Part shown: positions 10,801-18,900 of the stretch, piece by piece
Numbering within the stretch: the first letter of the stretch is position 1
Layout: each line of letters starts with the position of its first letter
Source: Algorimicrobium hallyeonense
GTDB lineage: Bacteria; Bacteroidota; Bacteroidia; Flavobacteriales; Flavobacteriaceae
Length of the DNA: 64,000 bases
Reading direction: 5' to 3'
NCBI RefSeq assembly: GCF_042657385.1
Contig: NZ_JBHSLA010000002.1
Coordinates: forward strand, 124,001 to 188,000
Translations under genes and position numbers: made by a program
The notes under the pieces: model-generated
Databases searched by the model: none
What the model saw: the letters and a program-made list of their open reading frames with translations, nothing else
Told to the model about the DNA's origin: nothing

Positions 10801-11529
10801 GAATCTGCACGAATAAATCCTACGGTTGAAATTGAATATGCATGTGTAAATAATGCGTCAGGCAATATTGTTACCGTTATAGTAGATGAAAGTATTACGG
10901 ATTTAGCGGATGTGGACTTCTCATTAAACGGAGGACCATTTCAAGCTAGTAATGTATTTATTGATGTACCACCAGGAATTGGACATACTATAGATGTACA
11001 GCATACTAATAGCTGTATTCAAACAACGGATCCTTTTGATATAACTGCCTTTGATCCGTTAACACTTGTTTTAACTGATGGTGTTATTAATGAAATTATA
11101 GCAACAGCAACTGGAGGTTCGGGAGATTATGTTTATACATTAAATGGTGTTGACTATGGAAATACGAACGTGTTTTTTATATCCGAATCTGGAACATATA
11201 CCGTAACCGTAACCGATAGTAGTGGTTGCGTGGCTATTGCAACTAGATATTTTGAGTATGTAGATGTTTGTATCCCTAATTACTTTACACCAAATGGTGA
11301 TGGTACTATGGATGAATGGGGACCAGGATGTTCAATCCATTATCCAAATCTTGATTTTGATGTTTTTGATCGCTATGGCCGAAAAATTGTCACGTTAAGA
11401 ATAGGGCAAAAATGGGATGGTAAATACAATGGTAAAGAACTTCCTACCGGAGATTATTGGTACGTGGTTAGGCTAAATGATGAGAATGATGATAGAGACT
11501 TCGTGGGACACTTTACACTTTACCGATAA
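1879..11529 (+). CDS. giant SprB-like gliding adhesin with T9SS type B C-terminal domain
   Basis: About 3216 residues. I chose the ATG at 1879 rather than the TTG at 1852 because it places a clean signal peptide (MKKPTFF, hydrophobic core, cleavage near SIAQ) at the N-terminus. Order: exported N-terminal β-domain; a DUF11-like domain around residues 360-510; a Cys-rich Ig-like region; about 29 SprB-type modules of ~70-110 residues (features such as GGTPPY.Y, GTYT..V.D..GC); and a C-terminal ~85-residue gliding-associated type B sorting domain (NYFTPNGDGTMDEWGP, DVFDRYGRK, WDGKYNGKELPTGDYWY, ending in HFTLYR). In flavobacteria SprB is a mobile surface adhesin exported by the T9SS and moved by the gliding motor. 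The PorP/SprF gene follows after 35 bases, the usual sprB-sprF order, so the two are probably cotranscribed. I am sure of the family; orthology to SprB itself is uncertain. Confidence 0.9.
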   Translation: MKKPTFFKISIVVIILFMSLQSIAQNFVPFTPRFNSDLKGDIRLIGNNILGPSNNPFNNTSVYNHNVDMRYIDIDGDPSTFNSTSADLEIPNPNCYRIVHAGLYWGAVTNGSDPITNVKFKGPTGGYNDVVGTVIYEANGVETGNSFPYSCYADVTSIVTGLANDLGTYTVGNVSTLQGETSNFNPYNGTGLSAGWSLFIVFEDPTLPGKSITSFDGFSSINSSVNVDIPVSGFRTVPAPVPVRANFAFAALEGDSPIQNDRLILNGVTMSAVDRPANNFFNSTVTQLSALPVNNRVPNSANTLGFDTGIMVIPNPGNTVIGNGDTTATIRLESNQDQYFAYFCAFAVEIIEPRIVLTKIVEDDFGVNIGGQTVGLGTSLNYVIGFNNTGNDDADNLTIRDVLPVNVIFNYPADLGVLPPGVTVQSYNPATRELIFSVDNSIVEQGDPVTEIRIHVQVVESCDSLADACSNIINNQAFATYGGIENPNFIISDDPSLNTNTGCLIIPQATNFLADLDCEFIENVILCGDTVQLTAGNGYDSYSWSTSPTGTPVIGTTQSITVAATGTYYVYNTAIAPCQSITQTFVVTNYGGTTLTNPVIPFADEVVTCPNDGKLLPNIFLCGANDFTLIETQITDASSIIWEQLDEGSCTPVVNADCANEDGACTWNQVGTGSNFNANTSGQFRLTINYEGGCFNQFYFNVYQNVLNPTVTSNDIICTTPGQITVGGVPNGYEYSIDGVTYQASNVFPITVAGTYTIFIRQIGASTNPCVFTVPDVQIRARDFTVSLTVAQPLCYGDRGSITLAANDVRPQYFFSIYDGGTLVNSVGPITENNYTFSNLNPGIYTTLVETEDGCTHTEDVEIIEPPLLTATSALTSPLTCTDGEITVYPNGGTPPYFYFVNSGTVFQTVPEVVVTAPGVYNITVIDSNNCEATTTITVEATLAPEFTVNQTNIACEGAGNGSITVNVTNPNGNSLLYSIDGGVTFVSSNVFTGLPAGDYDVVVQYTTGPDVCVTDPQTITITESDPITGTLTLTTPYTCTTNGEITVTGVSGGTLPYTYSIDGVTFQAGNTFSGLSNGTYTITVQDGSGCAVIVGSITIDPLNPPTDLTFDNTALSCPLNTSTITITGTTGGVGNLEYQIIAPATEATPYQSSNVFADLAPGTYTFQVSDENDCTYTESYTINPLPALSVIGQNISNVTCFGDSDGSIQFTVSGSTTFTYTINGGASTAGTSPIVLNSLSADTYTIVVTDTTTNCEATETLTIDGPTTALSISTTVSPITCNGNGQVVINATGGWGGNSYSLTLPDGTVLPAQASNTFTNLLQTGTYTATVIDTQGCTVTTTFDLLVPTSPTATINVASDYCFDATNAATLEVIASGGQPPYEYSINGAPFTSDNTFNNLVPGTYTIIVRDAYGCTFTMPAETIAAQLTVSTIVTKDLDCTTSPDALITGTITGGYPPFTYEVSVNGGAFTALGATGSPFTYATANDGTYQFQIMDAQGCTALSTVNTIDVLTLPEIVSVTETQPILCHGDENAAIDVVINTTVGEPVFVINVYNTTTGFDYGTQTSGLAAGSYTITLTDNNSCTDTETIIIAEPSPINVVHHAVPITCSPSGVSQGSVIVDSVSGGTPPYNYFVTGTNGYNNSELNNAGTTSISFDVVDFGLYQINVVDANGCSVLVQDVLVASPPDDLDINITATADCLLGGEAVVTIGTTLISPGPFYFSLYPATGTAPGGSWVPELTPGSATFDNLLPGVTYTFIVYDSSTGCSYYETATSPIPTNSTLTATAVTANNITCTGSADGNVSFTINSTYGAATNVTYEIFDSLSLVTTGISGAGTVPGNGSLPVANLGPLPFGNYFVLISETSGPNTGCSVVTVPFNITESAFELSVTATVDQNANCNLNSGVISAIATDGTPPYMYQITTTATAPLATDPYWASTSTFNMDANSYYVHAMDAYGCIRTTPVLVLPMDPSPVVSATVSNQCNTAEGAFEIDVALSTVGMPPYTFSVNGGAFQSQTVPFTIQNLNSGSHTIEVRDVNGCGNTVTVNIEAPLGISPTVTGITTCSDDDGEITVTAQGGTGTYSYSISPNPATISLTGNVFSGVPSGTYIVTITDATTGCTEDASITLDAATPVSFTTTVTDVICNGSNEGVITVLLDAGNDNPIYTYEILAPIVVAPQSSNVFTGLPAGTYTVQVNSGRGCSATANVIIDEPTLLTVSGTATDFACAADGSVNSSVLTISEVGGTPSYTYSIDGVNYFASNVFDIIDTGSAQTITLYVKDGNGCIATNTVTILPLPTLTAATVAEATPIDCNNTGSIAITVTGGSGNFEYQMLPDGTPQASNIFNITLPGEYYFLVTDLDTGCTIATAAYTVSPFDTVDATATATTAVTCFGDNNGAIEINVTGYTGTYNYEVFDNTGTSVLGPIASNTTTNPQAITGLLAGNYTVEVTETASPFCSTTTNVVTVTSPTEALTVVALETSNVTCTNDLGTITATATGGWGTYQYELTGASPVAYSSNNTFENLSAGTYTVNVMDAGGCIASDTVTLNIPAPIDATVIPSTTLLSCFDDANATITVTTTTGGQGSNYSYTLNMLSPTSSSSGPQTSPVFGGLGVGTYQVIVTDGYGCSFTSPNITITQPTPIQASLVKTTSQTCLTEATLTLSASGGTGPYTYSANSSFTPVLGSFATSTTFTVPVGVYEYYVQDANGCIAIVSNEITIDPLPDLTLNLSLTNAIINCAGDGTGVIVATAEGGLGNYVYTLLDTLGNPIPAIQASPGIFTELFAGTYIVQVVSGDCLTTSNPINITEPAAPLIAPFTVTDVSCFGANDGSVVINASGGTGIIKYAISPQLNQFFDSGVFEDLEPGTYDVIVQDELGCYLTLNFTIVEPAPVFITFDSLTIIEEICEGDLDGEFSIEISGGTPPYSVSLDDYNGPYTVGTSGQTIFDFTGVAGGNHTVYVRDSSGCDSEMLIPFPESARINPTVEIEYACVNNASGNIVTVIVDESITDLADVDFSLNGGPFQASNVFIDVPPGIGHTIDVQHTNSCIQTTDPFDITAFDPLTLVLTDGVINEIIATATGGSGDYVYTLNGVDYGNTNVFFISESGTYTVTVTDSSGCVAIATRYFEYVDVCIPNYFTPNGDGTMDEWGPGCSIHYPNLDFDVFDRYGRKIVTLRIGQKWDGKYNGKELPTGDYWYVVRLNDENDDRDFVGHFTLYR
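4000..11262 (+). repeat. about 29 tandem SprB-type protein modules (degenerate at DNA level)
   Basis: I counted about 29 modules by their recurring final motif, D-x-x-G-C or a close variant. Each is preceded by an aromatic-glycine strand (YSIDG or similar) and a GTYT-type turn, and the inter-cysteine spacing suggests one conserved disulfide per module. DNA identity between modules is low, so this is an old, diverged array, unlike the near-identical 48-bp array just upstream. Confidence 0.8.
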
Positions 11530-11564
11530 ACTAAAAGAGGTTATAAATTTTAATACAAATCAAA

Positions 11565-12536
11565 ATGAAAAAACTAATTATATATTCTCTTTTCTTCGTC
11601 ATAGCTCAAGGTTATAGTCAAGAATTAAACTTACCCGTGTTCACGCAATATTTGGCAGATAACCCTTTTGTGATTTCTCCTACGTATGCCGGAATTGGCG
11701 ATAATTTAAGAATTAGAGCTAATGGATTAACGCAATGGGTTGGCATAAAAGGCGCGCCAGATAATCAGTCTGTGTATGCCGATTTTAGAATTGCCAACCG
11801 TTCTGGTGTGGGAGTTTCTTTGTATAACGATAGAAATGGACTTACGGAACAGAAAGGATTAAAAGCCTCATTTGCGCATCATCTTATTTTAGATTATTAT
11901 TCCGATCAGTTTTTATCCTTTGGTCTTACGTATAACTTAAATAGTTTTAGAATTCGAATTGAAGATTTTGAAACTAATTCGGAATCACCCATAATTGATC
12001 CACGCGTAACTGACGATAGAGCTATTTCAAATAATAATTTTGATGTTGGTGTTTTATATAGAAATAAAGGATTTTATTTCAGTTTAAACGTGAATAATAT
12101 TTTACCAAAAGATATCGATAATTTTTTAGGTATTGAACCAGATTTACTTTTAAATTATCAGGTTTATTCCGGATTGGTTATTCAAAATAAAAATAATAAA
12201 TCACTTGAAATTGAACCTTCAACATTCTTTCAATACTTTGCTAGTGATGATCGTTCAAGTACAGATTTTAATATTAAAATTAGAAAGTTAGATAAACGAG
12301 ATGATTATTATTGGGGTGGCATTTCATACCGATTTCTTAATGACCAATTTTTTAATCCTTTAAATTTAGGTCCTATGGCAGGACTTAAAAAATCTGGTTT
12401 TTACTTTGCTTATGCGTACCAAATAACGATAAATGATTTGGCTGGGTATAATTCCGGAACCCACATGATAACCATAGGTTTTGACTTCTTCCAAGGAATT
12501 AGTAACTGCTCATGTGCACAATCATTGCTTCGTTAG
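11565..12536 (+). CDS. PorP/SprF-family outer-membrane protein
   Basis: 323 residues with a signal peptide (MKKLIIYSLFFVIAQGYSQ) followed by the family's typical start (LPVFTQYLADNPFVISPTYAGIG) and a β-rich body consistent with an outer-membrane barrel. PorP/SprF proteins help secrete and anchor type B C-terminal-domain substrates at the T9SS; SprF is needed for SprB export. It lies directly downstream of the giant adhesin and is the likely partner of that substrate. Its length is typical of the family. The assignment to the family is firm, and the pairing is inference from adjacency. Confidence 0.88.
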   Translation: MKKLIIYSLFFVIAQGYSQELNLPVFTQYLADNPFVISPTYAGIGDNLRIRANGLTQWVGIKGAPDNQSVYADFRIANRSGVGVSLYNDRNGLTEQKGLKASFAHHLILDYYSDQFLSFGLTYNLNSFRIRIEDFETNSESPIIDPRVTDDRAISNNNFDVGVLYRNKGFYFSLNVNNILPKDIDNFLGIEPDLLLNYQVYSGLVIQNKNNKSLEIEPSTFFQYFASDDRSSTDFNIKIRKLDKRDDYYWGGISYRFLNDQFFNPLNLGPMAGLKKSGFYFAYAYQITINDLAGYNSGTHMITIGFDFFQGISNCSCAQSLLR

Positions 12537-12572
12537 AAAGTGTCGTTCTATGTCGTTATTTAGGTTGACGAG

Positions 12573-12619
12573 AAAATGATATTTGTCATTTTAAATATGC
12601 GTTTCAAATAGTATATTGT
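12573..12619 (+). promoter_or_regulatory. dyad plus putative -7 element upstream of the universal stress gene
   Basis: A 20-bp inverted repeat (AAAATGA-N6-TCATTTT, 12573-12592) contains a 14-bp core ATGAT-ATTT-GTCAT (12576-12589). Exactly 22 nt further lies TATATTGT (12612-12619), a two-mismatch version of TAnnTTTG. Core length and spacing equal those of the four stronger sites at 21-31 kb, so it may belong to the same or a related CRP/FNR-type regulon. Confidence 0.5.
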
Positions 12620-12643
12620 AGGTTATAAAACTGAAAACAAATT

Positions 12644-13489
12644 ATGAGACATATATTATTAACAACTGATTTTTCTGAAAACTCCATTCATGCTATAAAC
12701 TATGCGTTGGAATTATTTACCTATGCCGAATGTGAATTTCATGTTTTACATGTGGTAAAATCGTCAACATTTATTTCAGATGATCTCATGCAGAGCAAGC
12801 CCACTGAATCTTTGTATAGTGAACTAATTTCAGATGCCAAAGTAAAATTAGAAGCACTTATTGAGACTTTTAAAAACAGGCACAATAACCTGTTGCATAC
12901 TTTTGAACCCGTTGTTGATTATGATAATTTAATTGGTTCTATCAATCAAACTGTAACCTTACACGATATAGATTTGATTATTATGGGAACAAAAGGTGCG
13001 ACCAATTTGGAGAAAATTATTTTTGGAAGTAATACCTTGCGTGTTTTTCAGCGTTGTCAGATATCTGTTTTGGCAATTCCTGCAAATTGCCCCATAAAAC
13101 AAATTAAAAATGTCTTGTTTACCACCAAATACCATTCAGCTTATAAATTAAAAGATTTAAACATTTTAATAGATTTAGCCGAGCACTACGATTACAAATT
13201 AGATATTTTGCATATAACCGAAGCAAAAACTATCGATTCAAAACAACACGTTGTACAACAAGAATTACAAGGTTTTTTTAGAAATATAAATCATCAATTT
13301 GTACTAAAATCCGAAATAACCTATTTAAGAACAGTTTTAGATTATATTAGAGAAAACGATATTGAATTGTTTGCCATGATGCGTAAACAGCATAGTTTTT
13401 TAGAGCATCTGTTATTAAACCATAAAACCGAGCAAATTGCATATAATATGCAAATACCATTTTTAATGTTAGCTTTTAAGGATAGTTAA
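12644..13489 (+). CDS. tandem universal stress protein (UspA family)
   Basis: 281 residues with two Usp domains. The first (about 1-145) opens with HILLTTDFSENS and ends with the nucleotide-binding signature G-x2-G-x9-G-S (GTKGATNLEKIIFGS). The second (about 150-281) keeps the fold pattern but lacks that loop (LLLNHKTEQIAYNMQ), so only the first half probably binds ATP. No signal peptide, so cytosolic. Usp proteins modulate survival under stress; the precise target is unknown. It is a single-gene unit with its own regulated-looking promoter and precedes nhaA by 357 bases. Confidence 0.88.
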   Translation: MRHILLTTDFSENSIHAINYALELFTYAECEFHVLHVVKSSTFISDDLMQSKPTESLYSELISDAKVKLEALIETFKNRHNNLLHTFEPVVDYDNLIGSINQTVTLHDIDLIIMGTKGATNLEKIIFGSNTLRVFQRCQISVLAIPANCPIKQIKNVLFTTKYHSAYKLKDLNILIDLAEHYDYKLDILHITEAKTIDSKQHVVQQELQGFFRNINHQFVLKSEITYLRTVLDYIRENDIELFAMMRKQHSFLEHLLLNHKTEQIAYNMQIPFLMLAFKDS

Positions 13490-13846
13490 TTAGTTTAATT
13501 TATTGACAGTAACCACTAATCAAAATCACATTACATAAAAAGGGTTATTATTTGTAGCTTTTTTTGTTGAAAATGATTTTAAAACTTGCCGAAATTTAGG
13601 AAACTAGATACTGGACTGCTGCAATTGTCATCATTTTTTAGTGTTTATTCTTATTGAATAATTGATGCATATTCTACATTCCTCATAAATTTTGGTTACA
13701 TTCCCAAAACATGAAAATACAGTTAAGTTATTAGAATTTGCATTCTGATTTTTATAGCGTATTATAAATTTATATTAAAATAAGCGGTTTTTCTTTAAAC
13801 AAAAATCACAATCACTTATCTTTGGTATTCAAATATTTCTTTATAT
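13490..13846 (+). other. gene-free stretch with nhaA promoter
   Basis: 357 bases without a credible ORF. A consensus Bacteroidota -7 element TATCTTTG is at 13817-13824, 22 bases before the nhaA start. I see no clear -33 TTG at the usual distance and no dyad in the position found upstream of other genes here. The rest is A+T-rich with no terminator that I could support. Confidence 0.55.
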
Positions 13847-15160
13847 ATGATAAAACGGGTACTTCTTACACCATTTCAAAAATTTGTTAAGATAGAAAGC
13901 TTTAGTGGTATTTTATTACTTTTGGCTACTATAACCGCCTTGGTTTGGGCTAATTCACCTTTCGGTGCAACCTATCAAGAGTTATGGCAATATGATTTAG
14001 GAATAGTAACCGAAAGTTTTGAATTTAAGAAACCATTAATTCTATGGATTAATGATGGTCTGATGGCTATATTTTTCTTTTTAATTGGACTTGAAATTAA
14101 AAGAGAATTATTGATTGGTGAACTAAACACCATGAAAAAAATAGCCTTTCCATTATTTGGGGCATTAGGAGGAATGATTGTTCCCATAACCTTTTTTATT
14201 CTTTTAAATCAAAATCCAGATACCTTAAAAGGTTGGGGAGTTCCTATGGCAACGGATATAGCCTTTTCATTAGCTGTGTTAAATGTATTGGGGAAGCGTG
14301 TGCCTTTGAGTTTAAAAATATTTTTAACAGCCTTTGCAATTGTGGATGATATTGGCGCTGTATTAGTTATAGCAATCTTTTATAGTGGTACTATAAATAC
14401 CACACTTTTACTTATAGCTGGCGCCTTATTAGGTGTCCTATATTTTACATCTTACAAGGGATATTACTCCAAATTCTTTTTGTTTTTAATAGGAGTCGTA
14501 GTTTGGTTTTTATTTTTAAAATCAGGTGTTCACCCAACGGTTGCTGGAATATTATTAGCTTTTTCAGTTCCGGTAAGACAAGGGATTTATACCCAAACAT
14601 TCTTAAAGAATTTGGAAGATATTTATAATAAAATTAAGAAGTCTAGTGTCCTTAAACAGCCAATTTTATCTAACGAACAAATTGGTCATATTGATGAATT
14701 AGAAGAGTGGACGAGTAAGTTTCAATCGCCCTTACAGCGTTTAGAACATAGTTTACATGGCTGGGTAGCCTACTTTATAATACCTGTATTTGCACTGGCT
14801 AATGCTGGTGTTATGTTAAGTAGCGATGTGGAATTAGATATGGCATTAACAACTAATATTATTCTGGCTTTAGTTCTTGGTAAGGCTATTGGAATACCAT
14901 TAGTGGTGTTTCTTGCAAAGAAAACCAAGCTGGTAACAATCCCATCAAACATAAGTTTTTATCAAATTATAGGTGTAGCATTTTTAGCAGGTATTGGGTT
15001 TACTATGGCTATTTTTATTGCAAGTTTGGCATTTAGTTCACATCCTGAGTATATAGATTCGGCTAAAATTGGCATATTAGTTGGCTCCTTAATTTCGGCT
15101 ATTGTAGGATATGTTATTCTCCGATTTGCGCCAAGTAAAGGAAATGATAATCTAATATAA
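13847..15160 (+). CDS. nhaA: NhaA Na+/H+ antiporter
   Basis: 437 residues, a polytopic inner-membrane protein that exchanges external H+ for internal Na+. The family signatures are present: WINDGLMAIFFFLIGLEIKRE, GVPMATDIAFSLAVL, and AIVDDIGAV with the paired aspartates at about 167-168 that form the ion site in characterised NhaA. A charged cytoplasmic insert (about 255-295) separates the helices. Start at the ATG preceded by a TAnnTTTG promoter. Single gene, facing a strong bidirectional terminator. A second, unrelated antiporter (NhaC) is encoded near 56 kb. Confidence 0.95.
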   Translation: MIKRVLLTPFQKFVKIESFSGILLLLATITALVWANSPFGATYQELWQYDLGIVTESFEFKKPLILWINDGLMAIFFFLIGLEIKRELLIGELNTMKKIAFPLFGALGGMIVPITFFILLNQNPDTLKGWGVPMATDIAFSLAVLNVLGKRVPLSLKIFLTAFAIVDDIGAVLVIAIFYSGTINTTLLLIAGALLGVLYFTSYKGYYSKFFLFLIGVVVWFLFLKSGVHPTVAGILLAFSVPVRQGIYTQTFLKNLEDIYNKIKKSSVLKQPILSNEQIGHIDELEEWTSKFQSPLQRLEHSLHGWVAYFIIPVFALANAGVMLSSDVELDMALTTNIILALVLGKAIGIPLVVFLAKKTKLVTIPSNISFYQIIGVAFLAGIGFTMAIFIASLAFSSHPEYIDSAKIGILVGSLISAIVGYVILRFAPSKGNDNLI

Positions 15161-15212
15161 AAATGAGCTCACGTTTCTATAAAATATACATTCCGTAAGT
15201 TTATGTAAATAA

Positions 15213-15256
15213 AAGAAACCGCAACAATCTTAATTTTTAGATTGTTGCGGTTTCTT
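15213..15256. terminator. 18-bp perfect hairpin, bidirectional terminator
   Basis: Perfect 18-bp inverted repeat (arms 15213-15230 and 15239-15256, core GAAACCGCAACAATCT) around an 8-nt loop. It separates nhaA (plus) from the end of the efflux operon (minus). A/T-rich ends allow it to work both ways. Confidence 0.85.
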
Positions 15257-15276
15257 GTTTAAAGGAATAGATTGGG

Positions 15277-15504
15277 TTATTTTTTATTGGTATTTGGAAC
15301 CGAACAGCCTGCAGAACCTTCTTTTTTAAGACCTAATTTTTGCAAAATGGTTTCTAACAAGCACCATTTTGTAAATGCAGATTGAATTAAATTAACGCCA
15401 ATAAACACCGTAAACCACATCCAATTTGGGTTTACATAAACGGTAAGCACAACGCTTAATAATACCATGGTGCCAACAATAATTCTAAAATATGTATTTA
15501 ACAT
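15277..15504 (-). CDS. YgaP-like transmembrane protein (DUF2892)
   Basis: 75 residues with two predicted membrane helices (about 7-24 and 31-47) and a short Lys/Cys tail with a single Cys near the end (GCSVPNTNKK). The sequence fits the DUF2892 family, the membrane part of rhodanese-like YgaP, often found free-standing beside sulfur or metal genes (family knowledge). It is the last gene of the minus-strand efflux unit, 31 bases after the PII-like gene. Role unknown; sulfur or metal handling is inferred from context. Confidence 0.7.
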   Translation of the reverse strand: MLNTYFRIIVGTMVLLSVVLTVYVNPNWMWFTVFIGVNLIQSAFTKWCLLETILQKLGLKKEGSAGCSVPNTNKK

Positions 15505-15535
15505 TGTAATTTATTTTTTAGATTAAACTTTTACT

Positions 15536-15841
15536 TTATATAAATTTTTCAATAGGAACTACAACGGCTCTTATAGCGTTATTTGTTTCTATATTTGAAT
15601 TAAATTCCTGTATTAATTTGAAAAGCACATCAATACTTTCATCTTCTGTGAACGAGAAAAACAAACGGGATTCATTCCCAAATTTTTGACTAGGAAACCA
15701 ACTAGAAGCCATTAAAACGGATGCCCCATTTTTATAACCATCAATATCTGAACTACTAAAGCTGTGAATATTGGCATTTTTAAAGAGTTTCAAAATAGCT
15801 GTTTGAAACTCTTCGACTGCTGTAACTATAACTAATTTCAT
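15536..15841 (-). CDS. PII-like signalling protein linked to RND efflux
   Basis: About 101 residues starting at the ATG at 15841; a longer frame reaches 15913 but its extra 24 residues look non-coding. The pattern fits the PII/CutA ferredoxin-like fold: first strand MKLVIVTAV, a helix with FKNANI, a T-loop-like middle (SSSDIDGYKNG), and a last strand AVVVPIEKFI. The classical uridylylated T-loop tyrosine and the nucleotide-binding motifs of GlnB are not evident. It starts 92 bases after the RND pump gene. PII-like groups encoded beside heavy-metal RND pumps are known, so a role in sensing metal or nucleotide and tuning the pump is plausible (inference). Confidence 0.65.
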   Translation of the reverse strand: MKLVIVTAVEEFQTAILKLFKNANIHSFSSSDIDGYKNGASVLMASSWFPSQKFGNESRLFFSFTEDESIDVLFKLIQEFNSNIETNNAIRAVVVPIEKFI

Positions 15842-15933
15842 AATTTCTATTTTATATTTTCCAAAAACTTCACGATTAATGAAAATTGTATTTTTACGCT
15901 CTGCTTGAACCAATCAAAATTGTGGAAAAAGGA

Positions 15934-18900
15934 TTATTTATAATTTTTCTTTTCTATCATATAATAAACTAATGGTACAACCAACAATGTTAGTACCGTT
16001 GAAACGATAGTTCCTCCCATTAAGGAGATGGCTAACCCTTGAAAAATGGGGTCAAACAAAATAACAAAGGCACCTATAACAACCGTTCCTGCGGTTAACA
16101 GAATAGGTGTGGTCCTAACGGCTCCTGCTTCAATTGCTGCTTGCTTCAATGGGACACCTTCCGCTGTTCTTAAATTGATAAAATCAATTAATAATACGGA
16201 GTTTCTAACCATGATTCCTGCTAAAGCAATCATGCCTATAAATGACGTTGCTGTAAAGAAAGCTCCCATAATCCAGTGTCCTAAAATAATCCCGATTAAG
16301 GACAACGGAATGGCAACCATCATTACAATTGGAGCTTTAAAGTTTTGGAACCAACCTACAATTAGGATATAAATCAATATAATGGCACCTAAAAAGGCGA
16401 TACCTAGATCTCTAAATACCTCTAATGTAATTTGCCATTCGCCATCCCATTTCACCGTATAATTATCTTCAAAATCTGGCTGACCTAAATACAATTCGTT
16501 TAATTCGAAGCCTTGAGGTAACGGAATCTCTTTCAACTTATCTTCCATTCCTAGAATAGCATAGGCAGGACTTTCTAGTTCTCCAGCCATATCAGCCATT
16601 ACATAGACCACATGTTTCTGGTTTTTTCGGTAAATGCTTTTGGCTGCGGTCGTTTCTGATATCGTTACTAAATCTGCAATTGGTACCATATTACCTTGTT
16701 TAGACTTTACCTTCAGTTGCGAAATATCAGTTATTGTAGATTTCTCTTTTTCATCTAAAGCTAATATTAAACCTATTTGACTTACAGCATCTTCATCATA
16801 TAAACTGGTTATCGCACGGTTTGATAAAGCCATATTCATGGTGTAAGCAATTTGCTGTGGGGCCACACCGTATAGCATGGCTTTTTCCTTATTGATGTCA
16901 AATTGATATTCAATTTGGTCGTCTTCAACCATCCAATCTATATCAACCACATCATCTGTATTTTTCAGTATGCCTTGAATGCTATTGGCAATCTTAATTT
17001 GTTCATTATAATCCGGACCGTAAACTTCTGCAACAATCGTTGACAATACAGGAGGTCCCGGTGGAACTTCAACTAACTTTACATTGGCATGATACTTGGC
17101 AGCAATTTTTTGAATATCCGGACGCAATAATTTGGCTATATCGTGACTTTGTGCTGAACGTTCACTTTTATCAATTAAATTAACCTGGATATCTGCCATG
17201 TTAGAGCCACCACGTAAATCGTAATGACGCACCAAACCGTTAAACGTAATAGGAGCAGAGGTGCCAATATAATTCTGATAATTAACCACTTCTGGACGTG
17301 TAGATAAATATTGTGAAATTTCTTGTGCTACAACACCAGTACGTTCTAATGTTGTTCCTTCTGGCATGTCAATAACTACTTGAAACTCATTCTTGTTATC
17401 AAATGGTAACATTTTTACAGCTACCGAATTCGTGAAAAACAAAGCCATAGTTCCCATCAATACCCCAAATGTGCCTCCCAAAAATATATAGCGTTTAGTT
17501 TTGCTTTCTAATAGTGGTCTTTCAAATTTGTTGTAGATTCTATAAATTAAAGTTTCCTCTAATGGCTTTTCTTCTTTCTGCTTGGCTCCCTGTTTATCTT
17601 TCTCCCGCAAGAAAATTAAGCCTAAATAAGGTGTAATGGTCAAGGCTACAAATAAGGATAAAATCATGGCAATGGAAGCGCCTATAGGCATTGGTGCCAT
17701 ATATGGACCCATTAATCCTGACACAAAAGCCATTGGTAAAACGGATGCAATTACCGTAAAGGTTGCCAAAATGGTTGGATTACCCACTTCATTAATAGCA
17801 TATAAAGCTGCTTGCTTAAACGGCAAGCGTTTCATTTTAAAATGCCTATGCATATTTTCGGCAATAATAATGGAGTCATCCACCACAATACCCGTTACAA
17901 ATACTAAAGCGAATAAGGTTATACGGTTTAAGGTATAATCCATTAAATAATAACTCAACAAGGTTAACGCAAACGTAATGGGAACAGATAAAAATACGAC
18001 CAATCCGCCTCGCCATCCCATGGCTAACATAACCACAATGGTAACTGCTATGATAGAACCTATAAGGTGTAATAGTAGTTCAGATACTTTATGCGATGCT
18101 GTTTCTCCATAGTTTCTGGTAATTTCAACATGAACATCGTCAGGAATTAAAGTGCTGCGTAAATGGTCCACCTTATCAATAATAACTTCTGCAATTTTCA
18201 TAGCATCAGCACCTTTTCGTTTGGCAACAGAAATGGTAACCGCTGGATATTCCGATTTATATTCCGAAGACTTTGCACTTCCTTTTCCGAAACCTAAACT
18301 CACATAGTTTTGTGGTACTTCTGGTCCATCAATAATTTTAGCAACTTGTTTTAAATATATAGGCTGATTCTGTTGCACACCAACCACCAAGTTTTCAACA
18401 TCGGTTACCGTTTCTAAAAACTTTCCAGTATTTATAAGGAATTCGGTGTCATTTTTATCAAAACTTCCAGCACTTAATTGACTGTTATTTGCGGTAATCA
18501 TTTCAGAAACAGACAAAAAATCCAATCCGCTTGCCGCTAATTTATCTTTATCTAAAACCACACGTAATTGACGATCACGACCACCAATTTTATGCGTAAT
18601 AGCTACGTCGTTTACCTTTTTAATTTCGGCTTCCAACTCTTGAGCCATTTGGCTTAATTGGAAATCGTCATAATTTTCACTCCATAGGGTTAATCCTAAC
18701 ATGGGAACATCATCAATAGCACGCGTTTTTACCAATGGAAAGGTAACGCCAGCTGGCATTTGATCCATGTGCTTATTAATTTCGTTGTATAACTTTACAA
18801 AGGAACGCTCAATGTCTTCGCCAACATAAAACTGTACGATAACCATGCCTTGCTCTTTCATAGACGTAGAATACACATATTCCACGCCTTTAATATTCGA

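Noticed and set aside
15842..15913. 24-residue N-terminal extension of the PII-like protein
   Set aside because: The shorter start gives the expected first β-strand; the extension is polar and lacks family features.
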